64,000 nucleotides of DNA from Adiantum capillus-veneris (Eukaryota > Streptophyta > Polypodiopsida > Polypodiales > Pteridaceae): contig CM043959.1 of NCBI GenBank assembly GCA_014529385.2, positions 64,059,753-64,123,752 on the forward strand, read 5' to 3'. The stretch's first letter is position 1. Each line of letters begins with the position of its first letter. The translations under genes and the position numbers were made by a program. Of this stretch, positions 33,240 to 44,858 are shown one piece after another. Under the pieces are notes generated by a model. The model was not told where the DNA came from and ran no database searches. It worked only from the letters and a program-made list of their open reading frames with translations.

Positions 33240-34400
33240 ATGGCTGACGATGACACAAATGTGTTCAAGATATTTTTTGTTGAGAATGGATTGGTGGATG
33301 GGGACATCACCCTATGTGGGCTTACATGATGCAGAATGTCCTTGTGTCAAAGAGAATTTGGGATATTGTGCAAGACATTGATGTACGTCCTGATTTTTAA
33401 GATTTAGGTGATGTTGAGGATGTTATAGGTTTTGGTGGTAGGGTTACTGCTACCATAGTTGTTTTGCCTATGGCTGAGCAAGCTCATTGGGATGTAAGAG
33501 ATGCACATGCTCATGCACTGGTTGCATTGACTATGAAGCGCACTAATACTCTTCACATTCATTCATCAAAAAATTGCAAATTAGGCTTAGAATATCTGGA
33601 TGGTCTTCATGCAAGTCGCAATGAGGCTAAAATTTTATTTTTGCGTAAAGAGTTGGAGTCAAAGATTATGCATGAGGAAGATGAGATGGACAGTTTCAAT
33701 GTTGGTGTCAAGGATATCAATGAGCAACTTATTTTTGCAAGTGAAGTCATTTACGATAGTTCCCTTGTGCAGACTGTTCTTGATGCTTTGCTGGATTATT
33801 ACCAGACTTTTGCTAGTACTTGGAGACTTATGGCCCAAGAAAATCCAAAAATTGTCAAGTTTGATACATTATGCACACTGTTGCTGCAAGAGTCACTTTT
33901 CAAAAAAACTAGGGCTAAAAAATGTGCATTTAAATAGGCCTTTATTGTTGCTCAAAGAAAAGGTGGTAACAACAATGTAACCACTTATCATGGATCTTTT
34001 GTGAGTGATAAATCACATGTTCCTAATTGTTGCAATTCGTCTGGGAATTCTGGTGAAAAGGGTAAAAGAAAGATGTGTTACCATTATTGTAAAGATAATG
34101 ATCACTTGATCAAGCAGTGTGCTAAGTGAAAGGCAAAAGAGGCTGGTTCCACTACCAATGCAGCTATTGTTGACTTTGCTATGAAAGGAGATTGTGATGT
34201 TGATGTTGATGGAGAATGAGATTTTAGTGCAAAGTGCACTCATGATCCTTGTGTTCATGACGCAGGTATGTCAATTGTTGCAGATGACCATGTGTGGTAC
34301 TTTGATAGTGGTGCTACAAAGCACATTACCTCTCATCATGGCTTTTTTATTTCTCTCAAGGATGTCCCTCATGAGAATTCAGTCACTTGTGCCAACCTAA
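33240..34400 (+). pseudogene. Ty1/copia gag and protease fragment
   Basis: Likely start 'MADDDTNVFK' at 33240. The main open frame (33464-33937) matches the layout of a copia gag: 'AHWDVRDAHAHALVALTMK', 'LEYLDGLHASRNEAKILFLRKEL', 'MHEEDEMDSFNVGVKDINEQL', 'LVQTVLDALLDYYQTFASTW', and 'FDTLCTLLLQES'. It is followed by a knuckle with one extra residue ('CYHYCKDNDHLIKQC', near 34077-34121). The copia protease signature 'VWYFDSGATKHIT' follows (DSGA at 34304-34315). Homology stops near 34400, so integrase, RT and RNase H are missing. The frame is interrupted by several stops. No LTRs are identified. Confidence 0.85.
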
Positions 34401-34734
34401 GTTGCATTTATACATATGTAGAACAAAATTTGTATGTATAGTTTTGTAAATACGCTATATATTTGTATTGTATGCAGATATCCAAATAAAAAATATTTTG
34501 ATTGAAATAATATTTGATCAAAATATATTATAATCTATATAAAAAAGCGGCATTGCAATAATTCATTTGAATTGTTGCAAATATGACGCTTGCAATAGAG
34601 ACAGAGAGAGAGAGCACGTAGCAACAGGTAATCACTTCTGCTACCTCTTTTTCTTTTTTTATCTAACTTTGTCTTTGCTAGCACTATTTTTGTGGAGAGT
34701 TTCTCCCACCTCAATGTTAGTTTGCAGGTCGAGA

Positions 34735-34975
34735 ACCTCTCTTTGGCTGTGTTGACCCTTGTGTCACACTGCAAAGAGAGATAGAGTTTAGACACCCTTC
34801 CTTCGCTGTGTTGATCCTCATGTCACACTACAATGGGGGTTTAGACTTTAGACTCTTTGTCTCTGACTTCTGCAGACATCTGTGTCGCACCATAGGGAGT
34901 AGATTAGGATGTAAAATTACACTCCTCGTCTCTAGATATTACTGACCCCCGTGTTGCACTATTTCTAGGTATTTT
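34735..34975 (+). repeat. Degenerate tandem repeat, four units of about 60-68 bp
   Basis: The units share 'CTGTGTTGA(C/T)CCT...TGTCACACT' (variants 'CATCTGTGTCGCACC', 'GACCCCCGTGTTGCAC'), then a T-rich 'TTTAGACAC' or 'TAGACT' segment and 'CTTTGTCTC' or 'CTCGTCTC'. It lies just upstream of the kinase-like remnant. Confidence 0.65.
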
Positions 34976-34997
34976 CTTTGTGCATTTTCAGGCTTCA

Positions 34998-36170
34998 GTC
35001 ATGGTAGAGACAAAGTTATCACATCAGCATCACAAAATCATTTTGGATGCTCTTATTTTGTCTCTCTATGGAGATTCAAACAATCATTTGTGTCAAGCAT
35101 TTAATCCACTTCATGCAAAGTTTAAAGATTTTGTGACCGAACTTATGGAGCAGTATTGGCTAAAACTATGCAGTGCATTCCTGTTTCATTTGACCCAGCT
35201 CTACACACTACTGGTGTTATGCACAACACAGTAAAGCAAATATTGGGCCAAGTAATTAAAAGCTTTGAAAGTATGGTTCATTAAAAAATCAAAGCCAAAC
35301 CTTGAATCGGATAGCAAATACAGCTTGTGCCACAACTACATTCAAAATTGAAGAGCACGGATAGAGCCGAAGGCTCTTCTAAATGTCCTAGGACCAAAGA
35401 GGATGTGCCTACTACTTTCGGTGCTGAGCCTTCAACTGTACACCTGGATGATACTACATGTCCTCCTATCCTACACTTATCTAGAGAGCCATTCTGTCTT
35501 TCACCTCCAAGTCCCCCTACTAGGTGAAGGATGTTTTGCAAATGTTAAACAAGTTTTAGTGGCCCATGCCGTCTTCAAAGATCCTATCTATGTGGCAAAG
35601 ATCTTCAAGGACCAGATAGGAAGCAAGCCGACTTTACAAATAGTGCTAGAGGAAGTAAGAACTACTATAGTCTAGCAACGTGGCATGAAATTGCCCCGTG
35701 CAAAGGCCCATGTTGATCTTCAAACTTTGGAATGGAGGTCTCTTTGAGTAGTGGATTCAGGCCTACCATCATGATGGAAGCAAGCTTGCAATAAAAGAGT
35801 TTTAGCATACATTTGGAATTGTGCAATAGTTCATAGACAACATTTTACCTGCAATTCTCTTTTGAGACCATGAAATTCATGTATAGTCACATTTTCATTC
35901 ACAACAACCTACAGACTAGAAATATTCTACTATATTTTGACGAGCGAGGAGTGTATGTTGGGATCAAGGACTGGGGACAAACTACACCATCGATCACTTT
36001 GGAAACATTTTCCAAAATCCTGAATCTCAACCCTCAAACTAGAGCTCCATTTGAGCGTGATTATCCATGGACTACCCTGAAAATGTGGATTTAGGCCTTT
36101 TTTTGAATGGAGCCCATAATGTTTGTTACCATGTTGTAACCAATTTTTGCTTGAGTCCTGTTGATGATTG
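34998..36170 (+). pseudogene. Broken protein-kinase-like sequence
   Basis: Two conserved kinase parts are readable on the plus strand in different frames. Around 35500-35675: 'LLGEGCFANVKQV', fitting the glycine loop GxGxxxxV, followed by 'YVAKIFKDQ' with the lysine region and 'LQIVLEEVR' in the place of helix C. Around 35885-35970: 'IFIHNNLQTRNILL' in the place of the catalytic loop (HRDLKxxNILL, here with HN and Q), then 'VYVGIKDWGQT' in the place of DFG (here DWG). Upstream open pieces (34998-35232 and 35327-35525) may be the N-terminal part. Stops and frame changes occur throughout. The altered catalytic motifs resemble atypical kinases, but the family is uncertain. It may be a host gene relic or a captured fragment. 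Confidence 0.6.
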
Positions 36171-36390
36171 AACAAGAAACACTATTTTTTTTCCGTTGAT
36201 GGTGTGCAATATGTGGTGTTATTTTAGACTAGATCTTTGAAATTATTTTTACCTAAGTCTTTGAAGTTCTTCAAGTTAAGGTTTTAAATTAAAGTATTTC
36301 AAGTTGGATCTATAAAATCCTTTAAACTATCTCTCTTTTTTAAGTACATTTAAACTTCTCTCATTAAAGTTTACCGTTTTGCAATTTAGA

Positions 36391-37158
36391 TATGGAAGAT
36401 ATTGCTCCTGAGAATGCACAAGAGCCTGATAATCCTTTGCTTAATCACTCATTGGCACAAAAAATTTACAAAGAAGAAGAAATCCGGGTGGAAAAAGGGG
36501 ATCTTAGGGCTTTGTCTGCATCCCAAGAGGACAAATTATAACTTCAAGGGGAGCCACTCAATTATATACAATGCAATCATCTATGCCCAAATCGTTTTGT
36601 ACGCAATACATTGTTTCAAGTAAGTGGAAATGCTAAGGCATCTTCTCCCTTAAAAGTTTTGGATTTACAACACACTGTACTCGCAAGAAAATATGCTTTC
36701 AAGATTTATCTAAGTATACAGATCTCCACCAAATAATAGTCAAGTGGCAGTTTACTTTGTGCAACAGTGCTATTGTTATTATGTATTGCATATTAGAGTA
36801 GATTGGAATGATTGTCTCACTACAGGAGGCATCGGCAAAGGATGCCCAATCGAGAAGATTCATACCTAGGAGGCCAATCAAGAAGACCCTCCTCGCAAAA
36901 GGGTTTACACATATTTTCCCGAGAAAACAATGGTCATTGAGCAGCTCGCAACCCAAGGCATGGATCTATCAAGTCAAGGAGAGACTGAGCCATGCTGCAC
37001 GCTCGTATAGTAGATCTGGAAAGGAAGTTGGCATGGTACGAGGCAAGATATGGGTCTGTAATTGAAGAAGAGGTAGGCAATGTTGGTCCAAGTGATGCAT
37101 TCAACAATTCAAAATTTTGCGTATTTGATCTTTTGGGGGACCAAGCCCATGATATAAA
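36391..37158 (+). pseudogene. Coding remnants downstream of the kinase-like sequence
   Basis: Two open pieces: 36391-36540 ('MEDIAPENAQEPDNPLLNH' and a charged tail) and 36979-37158, which reads 'AMLHARIVDLERKLAWYEAR' and ends 'FCVFDLLGDQAHDIN' before TAA. The second looks like a short coiled coil with a natural C-terminus. They could be the last exons of the same broken gene. No family is recognised. Confidence 0.4.
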
Positions 37159-37300
37159 TTAAATCTCCCAACCAATAATGAGCTCTTTTTGTATCTTAAA
37201 TCTCAAGATTTGTAACTAAAATCTCTTTTTGATATGTAAATATCTATTTGTTGGAACAAATGAGAATGTCGGATGTTGTTGAAATTGTGTAAGTCTTATT

Positions 37301-37410
37301 CTCTCTCCCCCCCCCTCCCTCTCTCTCTCTCTCTCTCTCTCCGACAATGATAGAAAGAAGAGGGAGAGACAAAGAGACAATGAGAGAGAGAGAGAGAGAA
37401 AGAGAGAGAT
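37301..37410 (+). repeat. (C)n(CT)n and (GA)n microsatellite pair
   Basis: A CT run (37301-37340, with a C9 stretch) is followed 40 bp later by a GA run (37381-37410). The two are inverted relative to each other and could form a hairpin. Confidence 0.9.
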
Positions 37411-38218
37411 TGTAAAGCAGTTCCACTTTTTCTCCACCAAACTGGTGTGATCATCGTCTTGATAGAATCTATATGCCAAGGATCCCCAAATATTACTTCT
37501 CTGCTAGTATAGGCCATCTTCTGTGTGCATGGCACATGTCCATCCACATTTCCTAGTAGTGGGGCACACACTTTCTTGAAATCATTGATCACTTCATTGT
37601 TTGAAGATTGATCGTACATCTTGAACTTGGGATCTAAGATGAACCTTGATTTATGTAAAGAAGTATGTAACTGCTCTCATCGTCTTTTGACAAACAACAT
37701 CATCACATTAGGAAAAGTTTGGACTAAAAAATGGGCCTTGTAAGAATTGTTGATGTGGCATAGCTTTCAAAAAGTGGGGATCGGTAAATGTTTTTGCAAA
37801 TAAGATCCAAACTTGTCGCAAGTTGGATATTTAGAATCTACTCTTCAAATGCTATCTATTGATATATAGCATGCATGTATCGGACATTGCCTTCATGTAG
37901 ATCTAGAAAAAGGTGATTTTAGATAACCATAATGGTAACAAAGCCTGGCTGATTGAAAAAAAATGGCATAACTTTCATAGAAGTCATCCAAATTTTTTGG
38001 ACCTTGGCTCTTTAGAATCCATTTTTCAAGAACTTTCCAATGATAGGTCATATCATGGGGTTCTAAGCAATATTTAGAGGGGTCTACAGGGTTACTTTCT
38101 TTTGTACAACTTTGATGATGTAGCACTCTTAAAAGGCCCAAAAATGAGTTCAAAATTTTCCTAATGTGGTTGTCTCCTTTCTTGCATAAGATGTACTATC
38201 TTTTGTTAGTGCCTGATG
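37411..38218. other. Stretch without an identifiable gene
   Basis: Two minus-strand open pieces (37430-37619 and 37893-38153) have protein-like composition but no motif I recognise. Nothing else is seen. Confidence 0.4.
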
Positions 38219-38595
38219 TGTTAGGTAACTTACTTTTTTATTGTAGCTAAGGTCTTAGCTTTAAGCCTTAGGGGTTTGTTTACACGAGGACTTTATGCCT
38301 AGGTAGTTCTAGAACATTCAAATGGTCATATGGCATGTAGTAGTTTTTACAGGTAACCAACGGGTAGTTTGCAGTTGGTTCTCCTTCTGTTAGTGTATTT
38401 TGTTGTTTCTGCAAATGTAATGGGCGTTGATGATGAATAAAGTGTAGCAAAATACTTTATCTTGCTTGGCCATGGTCTCTTCTGTTCACAGAATTTACAG
38501 TTTTCATGGTATAATGTGCAGTCACTTGTAGTCAATTTCCTATATTCTATAAGTGGTTTTCATTGAATATCTGTTAGGGTTGTAAACCCCTAACA
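38219..38595 (+). repeat. Possible 5' LTR of element D
   Basis: It is bounded by TGTTAGGT at 38219 and CCCCTAACA at 38595, an inverted TGTTAGG/CCTAACA pair, and followed by TTTGGCAATCTTGC, which could be a decayed primer site. AATAAAG near 38440 could be a poly-A signal. No second copy was found downstream, so this is only a candidate. Confidence 0.35.
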
Positions 38596-38934
38596 CTTTG
38601 GCAATCTTGCAACTTTCTCGAATTCAGCCTGAACCATATGGAACTTAGTAATGCAGTAGGGAACTGATATGGTAGTTGACACCGCATGAAGAGTTTGAGG
38701 AATATGCAACAGAGTTCTTGGAGGTGTTCTTCCCAAATATGCAAGGGAAAATCCAAATTGAAATTGCTTCCAAGGTAGTTACTTCATTTTTATCTTTCAG
38801 GGCATGCAATTTACCTTCATGTTATAGTCTGTATGAAAGGAAAGTGTTGGTACAATATTTAAGACAGAAAAGAAGAAACAATGTATGAGTGGGTTAGGAC
38901 AAGGATCCAATTTACCACAACACTCATATGGCAC

Positions 38935-41640
38935 ATGGTTTAAATTGAGAACAGAGTGTGCTGCAAGGGGAAGACATGAAGAAGATTCGGGTAGACCAAG
39001 AAGAACTTGTAAGGGGGCTTGTTGCAAGAGAAGAAACTATTGGGACACAGACTGTACTGCAATAACCTGAACACAGGATGATGGAGACCCCACCTGCAAA
39101 CCAATGAGGCTAACAAACAACTCCTCCCACAGCAGACCCACTTTTAAGACAATTGGCTAATGTATTGCTAACTCAAACAATCTTAACACTAGGTTGGTAA
39201 TGGGACACTTTTATGTCCTGGGACTTTTATGTCCTGTTAAGTGACCATTTTCCTTGATTATGTCAAGAGTTTCAAAATGGATTTTGAGGTGCTATCTATC
39301 TAGAAAGTTGTCTCATGAGCTGAAAAAAACTTGACATTTTTTTGGAATCTCAATTCCATCTTTAACCTTGTCCTTGCACAACATTTCACAACCTAAACTG
39401 TGTGAAAAAACGGGTCCTGTTTTTGGCTTTTTTCAACTTTTTTGCAACTATACCACTCTAGAACTCATGTTTGTGAGGTCTATAATTCTAGAGAACTATC
39501 TTTAGTAGTCCTCAACATGTCCTGATGCTTCTAGGGAGAAATAAATATTAAAGTTGTAAGTTATGACCAAATTACAAAAATTGTCAAATCCTGTTTTTTA
39601 GCCAATTTTAGCTCTTCTATGTTTTTTTTGGTGGCTTTCATGATATCCAAATGTAGTTTTTATTTTCTATGTCCCATATTGTAACATAAAGCTAATATTC
39701 CTTGAGTTTTTGGGCACCTAATACCCTATTTTGCATAGTACACAACGATGGTTGGTTTTTTCTATTATAGAAGAAAACAAAACATTATAGTATATCAAGT
39801 ATAGCTTTTTCAATATTGCTAGTTTCTTGTGACAACTATATGCATTTTGTAGGTAGTAACCATATCTAGTCATAAGGATCAAATTTGGCTAGATATTCAA
39901 TAGTTTCTATGGGATTCTACAACTCATAATGTTGAACCCAGTTTTTTCATGTTTGCTGTATTTAGCACTTCATCTTTGTCCCCAAGATTCCCCTTGGTAA
40001 GAGATGTATTATTCTTTTGACATGCTCCATGGCTCCTTATGAACCTAAAGGACAATAGGGAACTAAGAAAACATGCATATATTATTTGTATTCAGCGTGG
40101 CTATAGAAACTTTGATGATAGGTTTGCAGAATGATAAAAATTCAACTTTTTTGTACCTATTTCTTTTGGCAAAACAAAAAATAGTGAGTGAGAAGCAATC
40201 ATATGTTGTGATCACCAACCCATTGAAGTTAACAAGGGAATTTATCTCAAGTCCTACAAAAATCCCTAATCTTATTTTTATACAAAAAAACGTAAGAAAT
40301 GACTGTTTTGATGAAAATGTACTGGTCCATCAACTTTGGAGGCTTGGTGTGACCAAAAGATGAGAAATTTTAGAAGTCTCTTATTTTTTCCATGTGTAGT
40401 AGGCCTTGAACTATAACCTATGATGAAAGGATTTTACAAAATGAGTGGATCTACTATGGTTTTGGAGGTTTTTTTCAAAACCCTGAAAGGACACTTTTAT
40501 GTCCTGTTAGGTTACCAACCTAGTGTTAAGGGCAAGAAGACAATTGCAGCTTGTACCATCAACGATAGCTACTTTATCTTTCAATCCACTCTCGGTAAGA
40601 GTACTCAAAACACTTTTGATACCTCCAATGACTGTAGAAAATCCCAAAGTGGACGTGGAAAAGTTTAGCAGAAAAAAGTCAAAGATGCTGACAGCCACGT
40701 TGGTCAATTTCAAACAAGGTGATCTGCAAGCGGTTATGAGGCGTTACATCTGGATGTAGTCAAGAAAGAGCATTTTGCAGCAACACTATAGGGTAAGGCC
40801 ATGGATTGATACTTACAGTATGGCATGGTAGCTTTTGCTGATTATAATGATTTGAGGCAGAGATTTTTATTAAGGTTCAGGGAGGATAAAACACCTGAAG
40901 ACATTTTGAAGAAGTTGAGGAAATTGAAGCAGAAAGATTTTTTGATTGAAGAGTATGCACAAAAAATTAGGAATTCGAATAATAGACTGGAGGCAACACA
41001 ACAGCCTTCTATGGAGCAATTGGGAGACTACTTTTGTAAGGGACTCAAAAAGGAGTTCAAAAGTGCAGTAGTAGGGAGTCCCCCATTAGCAAATACACAG
41101 GATTTTACGGATTTGGTGGAACCAGCTACAAGAGCAAAAAGAAGATATGGAGGTAAGGTAGAACTAAAGGAAAAGAAGAAGAAGAAGACTGAGGATTCAG
41201 ACTCAGAGTCAAAAGAGTCAAAAGATGAAGATGAAGAATCAAATCATGATTCTTATGAGGAAGCTGATACTGATGATGAATATTGGAAAAAAAACAAGAA
41301 GAAAAAGAAGAAGATGCAAGAAAAGAAGAAGCAGAAGAAAGATAGGGTTAAGCAAAATAATAAAAAGAAGAAGGGAAAGGAAGTAGTAACTGCAGATGCA
41401 GTCAAAACAATCATTCAGAAAAAATTGCAAACAATTGGAATGAGCCAGTTTGGAATGTCAAGAAAACCATATTGTCAGGTTTGTCAAAGATTTGGTCATA
41501 TGAAAATTGTTATTATAATCCAGATTCCACGGAAAGAAGACCTGAGTATATTACTCGAAAAATCAGGGAGGCAACTGCAAATGTGGTAGCTCCTTAGGGT
41601 GCTAACAGGAGATATCAGGGACGTACACCTCAAAAAAGGT
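38935..41640 (+). pseudogene. gag of element D, split by a TTAA-flanked insertion
   Basis: The N-terminal part (38935-39186) reads 'EDMKKIRVDQEELVRGLVA' and 'TPPTADPLLRQLANVLLTQTI'. It continues without frame change after 40526 with 'LRARRQLQLVPSTIATLSF' when the insert and one TTAA are removed. The core at 40825-41589 has 'YNDLRQRFLLRFREDKTPED', 'IEEYAQKIRNSNNRLEATQQ' and 'QLGDYFCKGLKKEFK'. A long Lys/Glu/Asp-rich tract follows, then a knuckle 'CQVCQRFGH', whose last Cys ('NCYYNP') is in the next frame because of a small deletion near 41505. A second knuckle-like 'CNYCGAVGHRQGPHC' is at about 41700. The stretch 41870-42570 before protease is broken acidic linker. Confidence 0.85.
39187..40525. 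mobile_element. 1339-bp non-coding element with 14-bp inverted ends and TTAA flanks
   Basis: Left end CACTAGGTTGGTAA (39187-39200) and right end TTACCAACCTAGTG (40512-40525) are perfect inverted repeats. TTAA is on both sides (39183-39186 and 40526-40529). Removing the insert plus one TTAA restores the gag frame of element D. GGACACTTTTATGTCC hairpin-like motifs lie next to both ends in the same orientation, with a second shortened copy at the left. The inside is AT-rich with no transposase. TTAA duplication is the hallmark of piggyBac and Kolobok elements. A TAA or TTA duplication (PIF/Harbinger) would need ends offset by one base. Confidence 0.8.
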
Positions 41641-42578
41641 TTCAAAACCAAAATAGTTAGGGATACCAGAATAGAGGTCAAATCATATGCAACACTTGCA
41701 ATGTAACTATTGTGGAGCAGTAGGACATAGACAAGGTCCTCATTGTGAATTGTGGTGTAGACACAAAAATGATAGAGGTATTCCTATCATCACATACAAC
41801 AATAACAATAACAACAATATTAACAGGCATCAGGAACACAATCAACAGCCTCCATCTCAACAACAATAGAGATCTCCCAGTGAGGCTAATTTTGTAGTGC
41901 TAGAGGAATGGATTGAAGAAGAATGGATTGAGGAAGAATGGATTCAGGACAGGGTACAGTTCCATCAAGAGAAGAATAAACTTGTTCAGGAAGTACAAGA
42001 TTGCCAGTATACTTAGGGAATGAGTAAGCATTACAACTGCGATTTTGCAGCATGTATCCAAATTGAGGATATTCCTAAAAGTAGTGGATGCACTGATACC
42101 ATGGTTGTAACAATATCAAAATAAAAGCTAAGAAAGGAATTCGTGCAAGAAAAAGAAGATCAGGGCACGGTAAATTGGAAGGAGCAGAAAAAAGTGAGAA
42201 CAGACATACTCAAGGAAGTACGAGAGTCCCAAGGTGGGATAATGTTATCTGAAGAGAGGGATTTTGTTGCAAGATCCTTGGTTGATCAGGGGGAAAACTA
42301 CATTGAATAAAAGTAAGACTTCACTGAAAGAGCAAGACACTGGTGATGAATTTTATGAAGCTTTGTTGTTAGCTCTAATAGCTTTTATTGTAAAATAGAT
42401 GTTGAGGTTGGTACCTACATTTTCCCAGCAGTTGTTGAAAAGATTAACTAATAAAGTAGAAAGTACAAATCAGGCAATAGTCAGGGAAAGTAAATAAAAT
42501 TTTTGTGGTGAAGCATGTAAAGTCCTACCAATGGATAAGGATTACAAGGTACCAGTAGTGGGGACATCTATTTGAAAG

Positions 42579-43066
42579 GTGTTTGTTCCACGAGTTTTCT
42601 TGGACGGTGGTTCAAGAGTTAATATTCTCCCAAAGTCAACATGCAAACATCTGAATCTCTTGAAGTGGCATCTAGTATCTTTTCAGGTGAAGATGGCATA
42701 CCAAAGATGGGTTCAGCCTTTGGGAATTCTACGGAATTTGCAAATCTCAGTTGGGGGACTGTAGTTTGTGGCCAACTTTGTGATTTCCAGGTTGGAAGAA
42801 TCTACTTGCTCTTATCCAATGATGTTGGGGAGGCCCTGGTTAAGAGAAGCAAGAGTAAAGCAGCTATGGGGAACAAACTCTACAGTTATCAAAAGAGGAA
42901 AGAAGAAGTGAGAATGCAAATGGATGCAAAAAAATTGACACCACCTGGTTTCAAGGCGCGGCATGCAGAAGGACTGAATATGGTAGAAGAAATCGGAGAG
43001 GATGCAGAAGAAGAATTTCTCAGAAATAATTCATTAGTTGTACCTATTTTTGAAGTGGATGTGTAG
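42579..43066 (+). pseudogene. Aspartic protease and linker of element D
   Basis: 'VPRVFLDGGSRVNILPKSTC' (DGGS codons at 42603-42614) is the gypsy protease active-site strand; 'LGILRNLQISVGG' follows in the flap and second-strand position. A frame change then leads into an acidic linker ('EGLNMVEEIGEDAEEEFL'). A further acidic piece is at 43169-43399. It would cleave the Gag-Pol polyprotein in an active relative. Confidence 0.8.
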
Positions 43067-43399
43067 AAGATAGCAACCAAATATGTTCTACGGCCAGAAG
43101 ATAATGGAATACAACTAAGAACTCAAAAATCATTAATTAGTTAGGGGAGTAAACAATCGAATAACAAGATGGGCAATGAGTTGTCGAAGAACCTAAAGAA
43201 TGAAAATAGAGAAGAGGAGGAAGCTATTGAAGCAATGAAGCAAGCAGGGAGAGACTTTGAACATCGAATCAAAAGAACTACTAGAGTGACTCAGGATGAA
43301 CTACAGGAACTATACGTGAATACCCAGGAGGAACCACAGACAGTGAAGGTATCAGCAGATATGGATGAGGAGTTTAAATTGAAACTGAAGGAATTGTTG

Positions 43400-44268
43400 T
43401 CAAAATTAAAATATTTTGTTGGAATGGAAATACACAGGTATGAAAGGAGTATATGCTAACTTCTGTCAACACAAAATTAATTTGAAAGCAGATGCAGTTC
43501 TAGCTATAGAACAAAGGTACAGGATGAATCCTAAGTATGTCAAACATGTTAAAGAGATTGACAAACTATATATTGTCTATTGGTTTCATTTATCCTTTGG
43601 AGGAAGTTACTTGGTTGTCACCAATTTTTGTAGTTCCAAAGAAGAATGGAAAGATCAAGGTGTGTGTGGATTATAGGAAATTGAATGCTGCTACAATAAT
43701 TGATCCATTTCCCTTACCTTTTTGTGATACACTACTGGATGCAGTAGTTGGACATGAGATCTATAGTTTTTTGGATGGTTTTAATGGCTACAACCAAATT
43801 TCAATGGCATTTGAAGATAGGGAAAAAATTGCTTTTGTGATTGAATGGGGACTTTATGCTAGCAATGTGATGACATTTGGTTTGAAAAATGCTCCACCAG
43901 CATTTTTGAAAGCAGTACAACATGTGTTTTTTAAATTCCTTATAACATTTATGAGGGTTTTCTTGGATGATTTTAGTGTTTTTGGAAAGAAGTAGGAGCA
44001 TCTTGAACACTTGAGGTTGTGCTTTCAAAAATGCAGGGAGTTTAGGTTGTCATTAAATCCAACCAAATGTGCTTTTGCAATGAAAAGTGGATTTCTTTTA
44101 GGGCATGTGATTTTTGAAGAAGGGATTTCTATTGATCCAAGAAAGGTGGAAGCTATTAGAAAGGCACCAAAACCAAGAACAACTAAACAATTGAGAAGAT
44201 TTTTGGGACAGGTCAAGCGACATAACAGATTCTTGAGGTACTTGGCTCATGTTTTTGCACACCAATAA
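43400..44268 (+). pseudogene. Reverse transcriptase of element D
   Basis: A long open frame (43537-43995) holds 'WLSPIFVVPKKNGKIKVCVD', 'GHEIYSFLDGFNGYNQIS', 'VMTFGLKNAPPAFLKAVQ' and the catalytic 'FLDD' (43960-43971). After a TAG the thumb continues at 44011-44268: 'LSLNPTKCAFAMKSGFLLGH', 'ISIDPRKVEAIRKAPKPRT', 'LRRFLGQV'. Both catalytic Asp are kept. The TAG follows 'VFGKK' where most relatives read straight through, so it is a lesion. Confidence 0.93.
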
Positions 44269-44333
44269 CAAAGCTTACAAGGAAGGATGCTGTATTTGAA
44301 TGGGGAGAATAGAAGAGCAAGGCATTCAAGATT

Positions 44334-44837
44334 TTGAAAAACATGTTGACTATAGTACGCGTGTTGGTTGTTTCTTATTGGAAGTTACCATTTCACATCT
44401 TTGTGGTGGATGCATCTCATGTAGAAGTGGGTGTAGCATTAATGCAAGAAACCAGTAAAGGCGGGTTCAAACCTATTTACTATGCAGAAAGGGTATTAAC
44501 ACCTGCAAAGAAGAATTACATTGTTACAAAGAGGGAGTGCTTGGGAATTATTTATGCATTGCAAAAGTTTAGACATTACCTATTGGCAAATAGGATAATT
44601 TTTCATATAGATCACTAGGCATTGATCTACTTGGTGAATAAAACACACCTTTCAGGGAGGTTTGCAATATGGATACTGCTATTGCAAGAATTTGATTATG
44701 TAGTAATACATACTCCAGTAGGACTTCATGTATTGGCTGATTATTTGAGCAGATTAGAAACAAGAGAGGAAGATTCTGGAGGTGTATCTAATCAACATCT
44801 TGATACAGATTTGTTTCTAGTTCAGGTGACTAACTAG
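44334..44837 (+). pseudogene. RNase H of element D
   Basis: Visible motifs: 'FVVDASHVEVGVALMQE' (first Asp), 'KRECLGIIYALQKFRHYL' (Glu), 'FHIDH' (Asp), and the end motif 'LHVLADYLSRL'. A TAG after 'HIDH' at about 44616 interrupts it. This is the full RNase H that element 1 has lost. Confidence 0.9.
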
Positions 44838-44858
44838 TCAGAGGATTGGTATGAAGAT

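Noticed and set aside
33600-33980. Second plus-strand frame of 126 codons overlapping the copia gag
   Set aside because: Shadow of the copia gag frame, which carries the recognisable motifs.
39187-40525. CACTA-superfamily element, because the ends begin CACTA
   Set aside because: The flanking three bases (TAA left, TTA right) are not a direct duplication; TTAA on both sides fits better, and no CACTA subterminal repeat pattern or transposase is seen.
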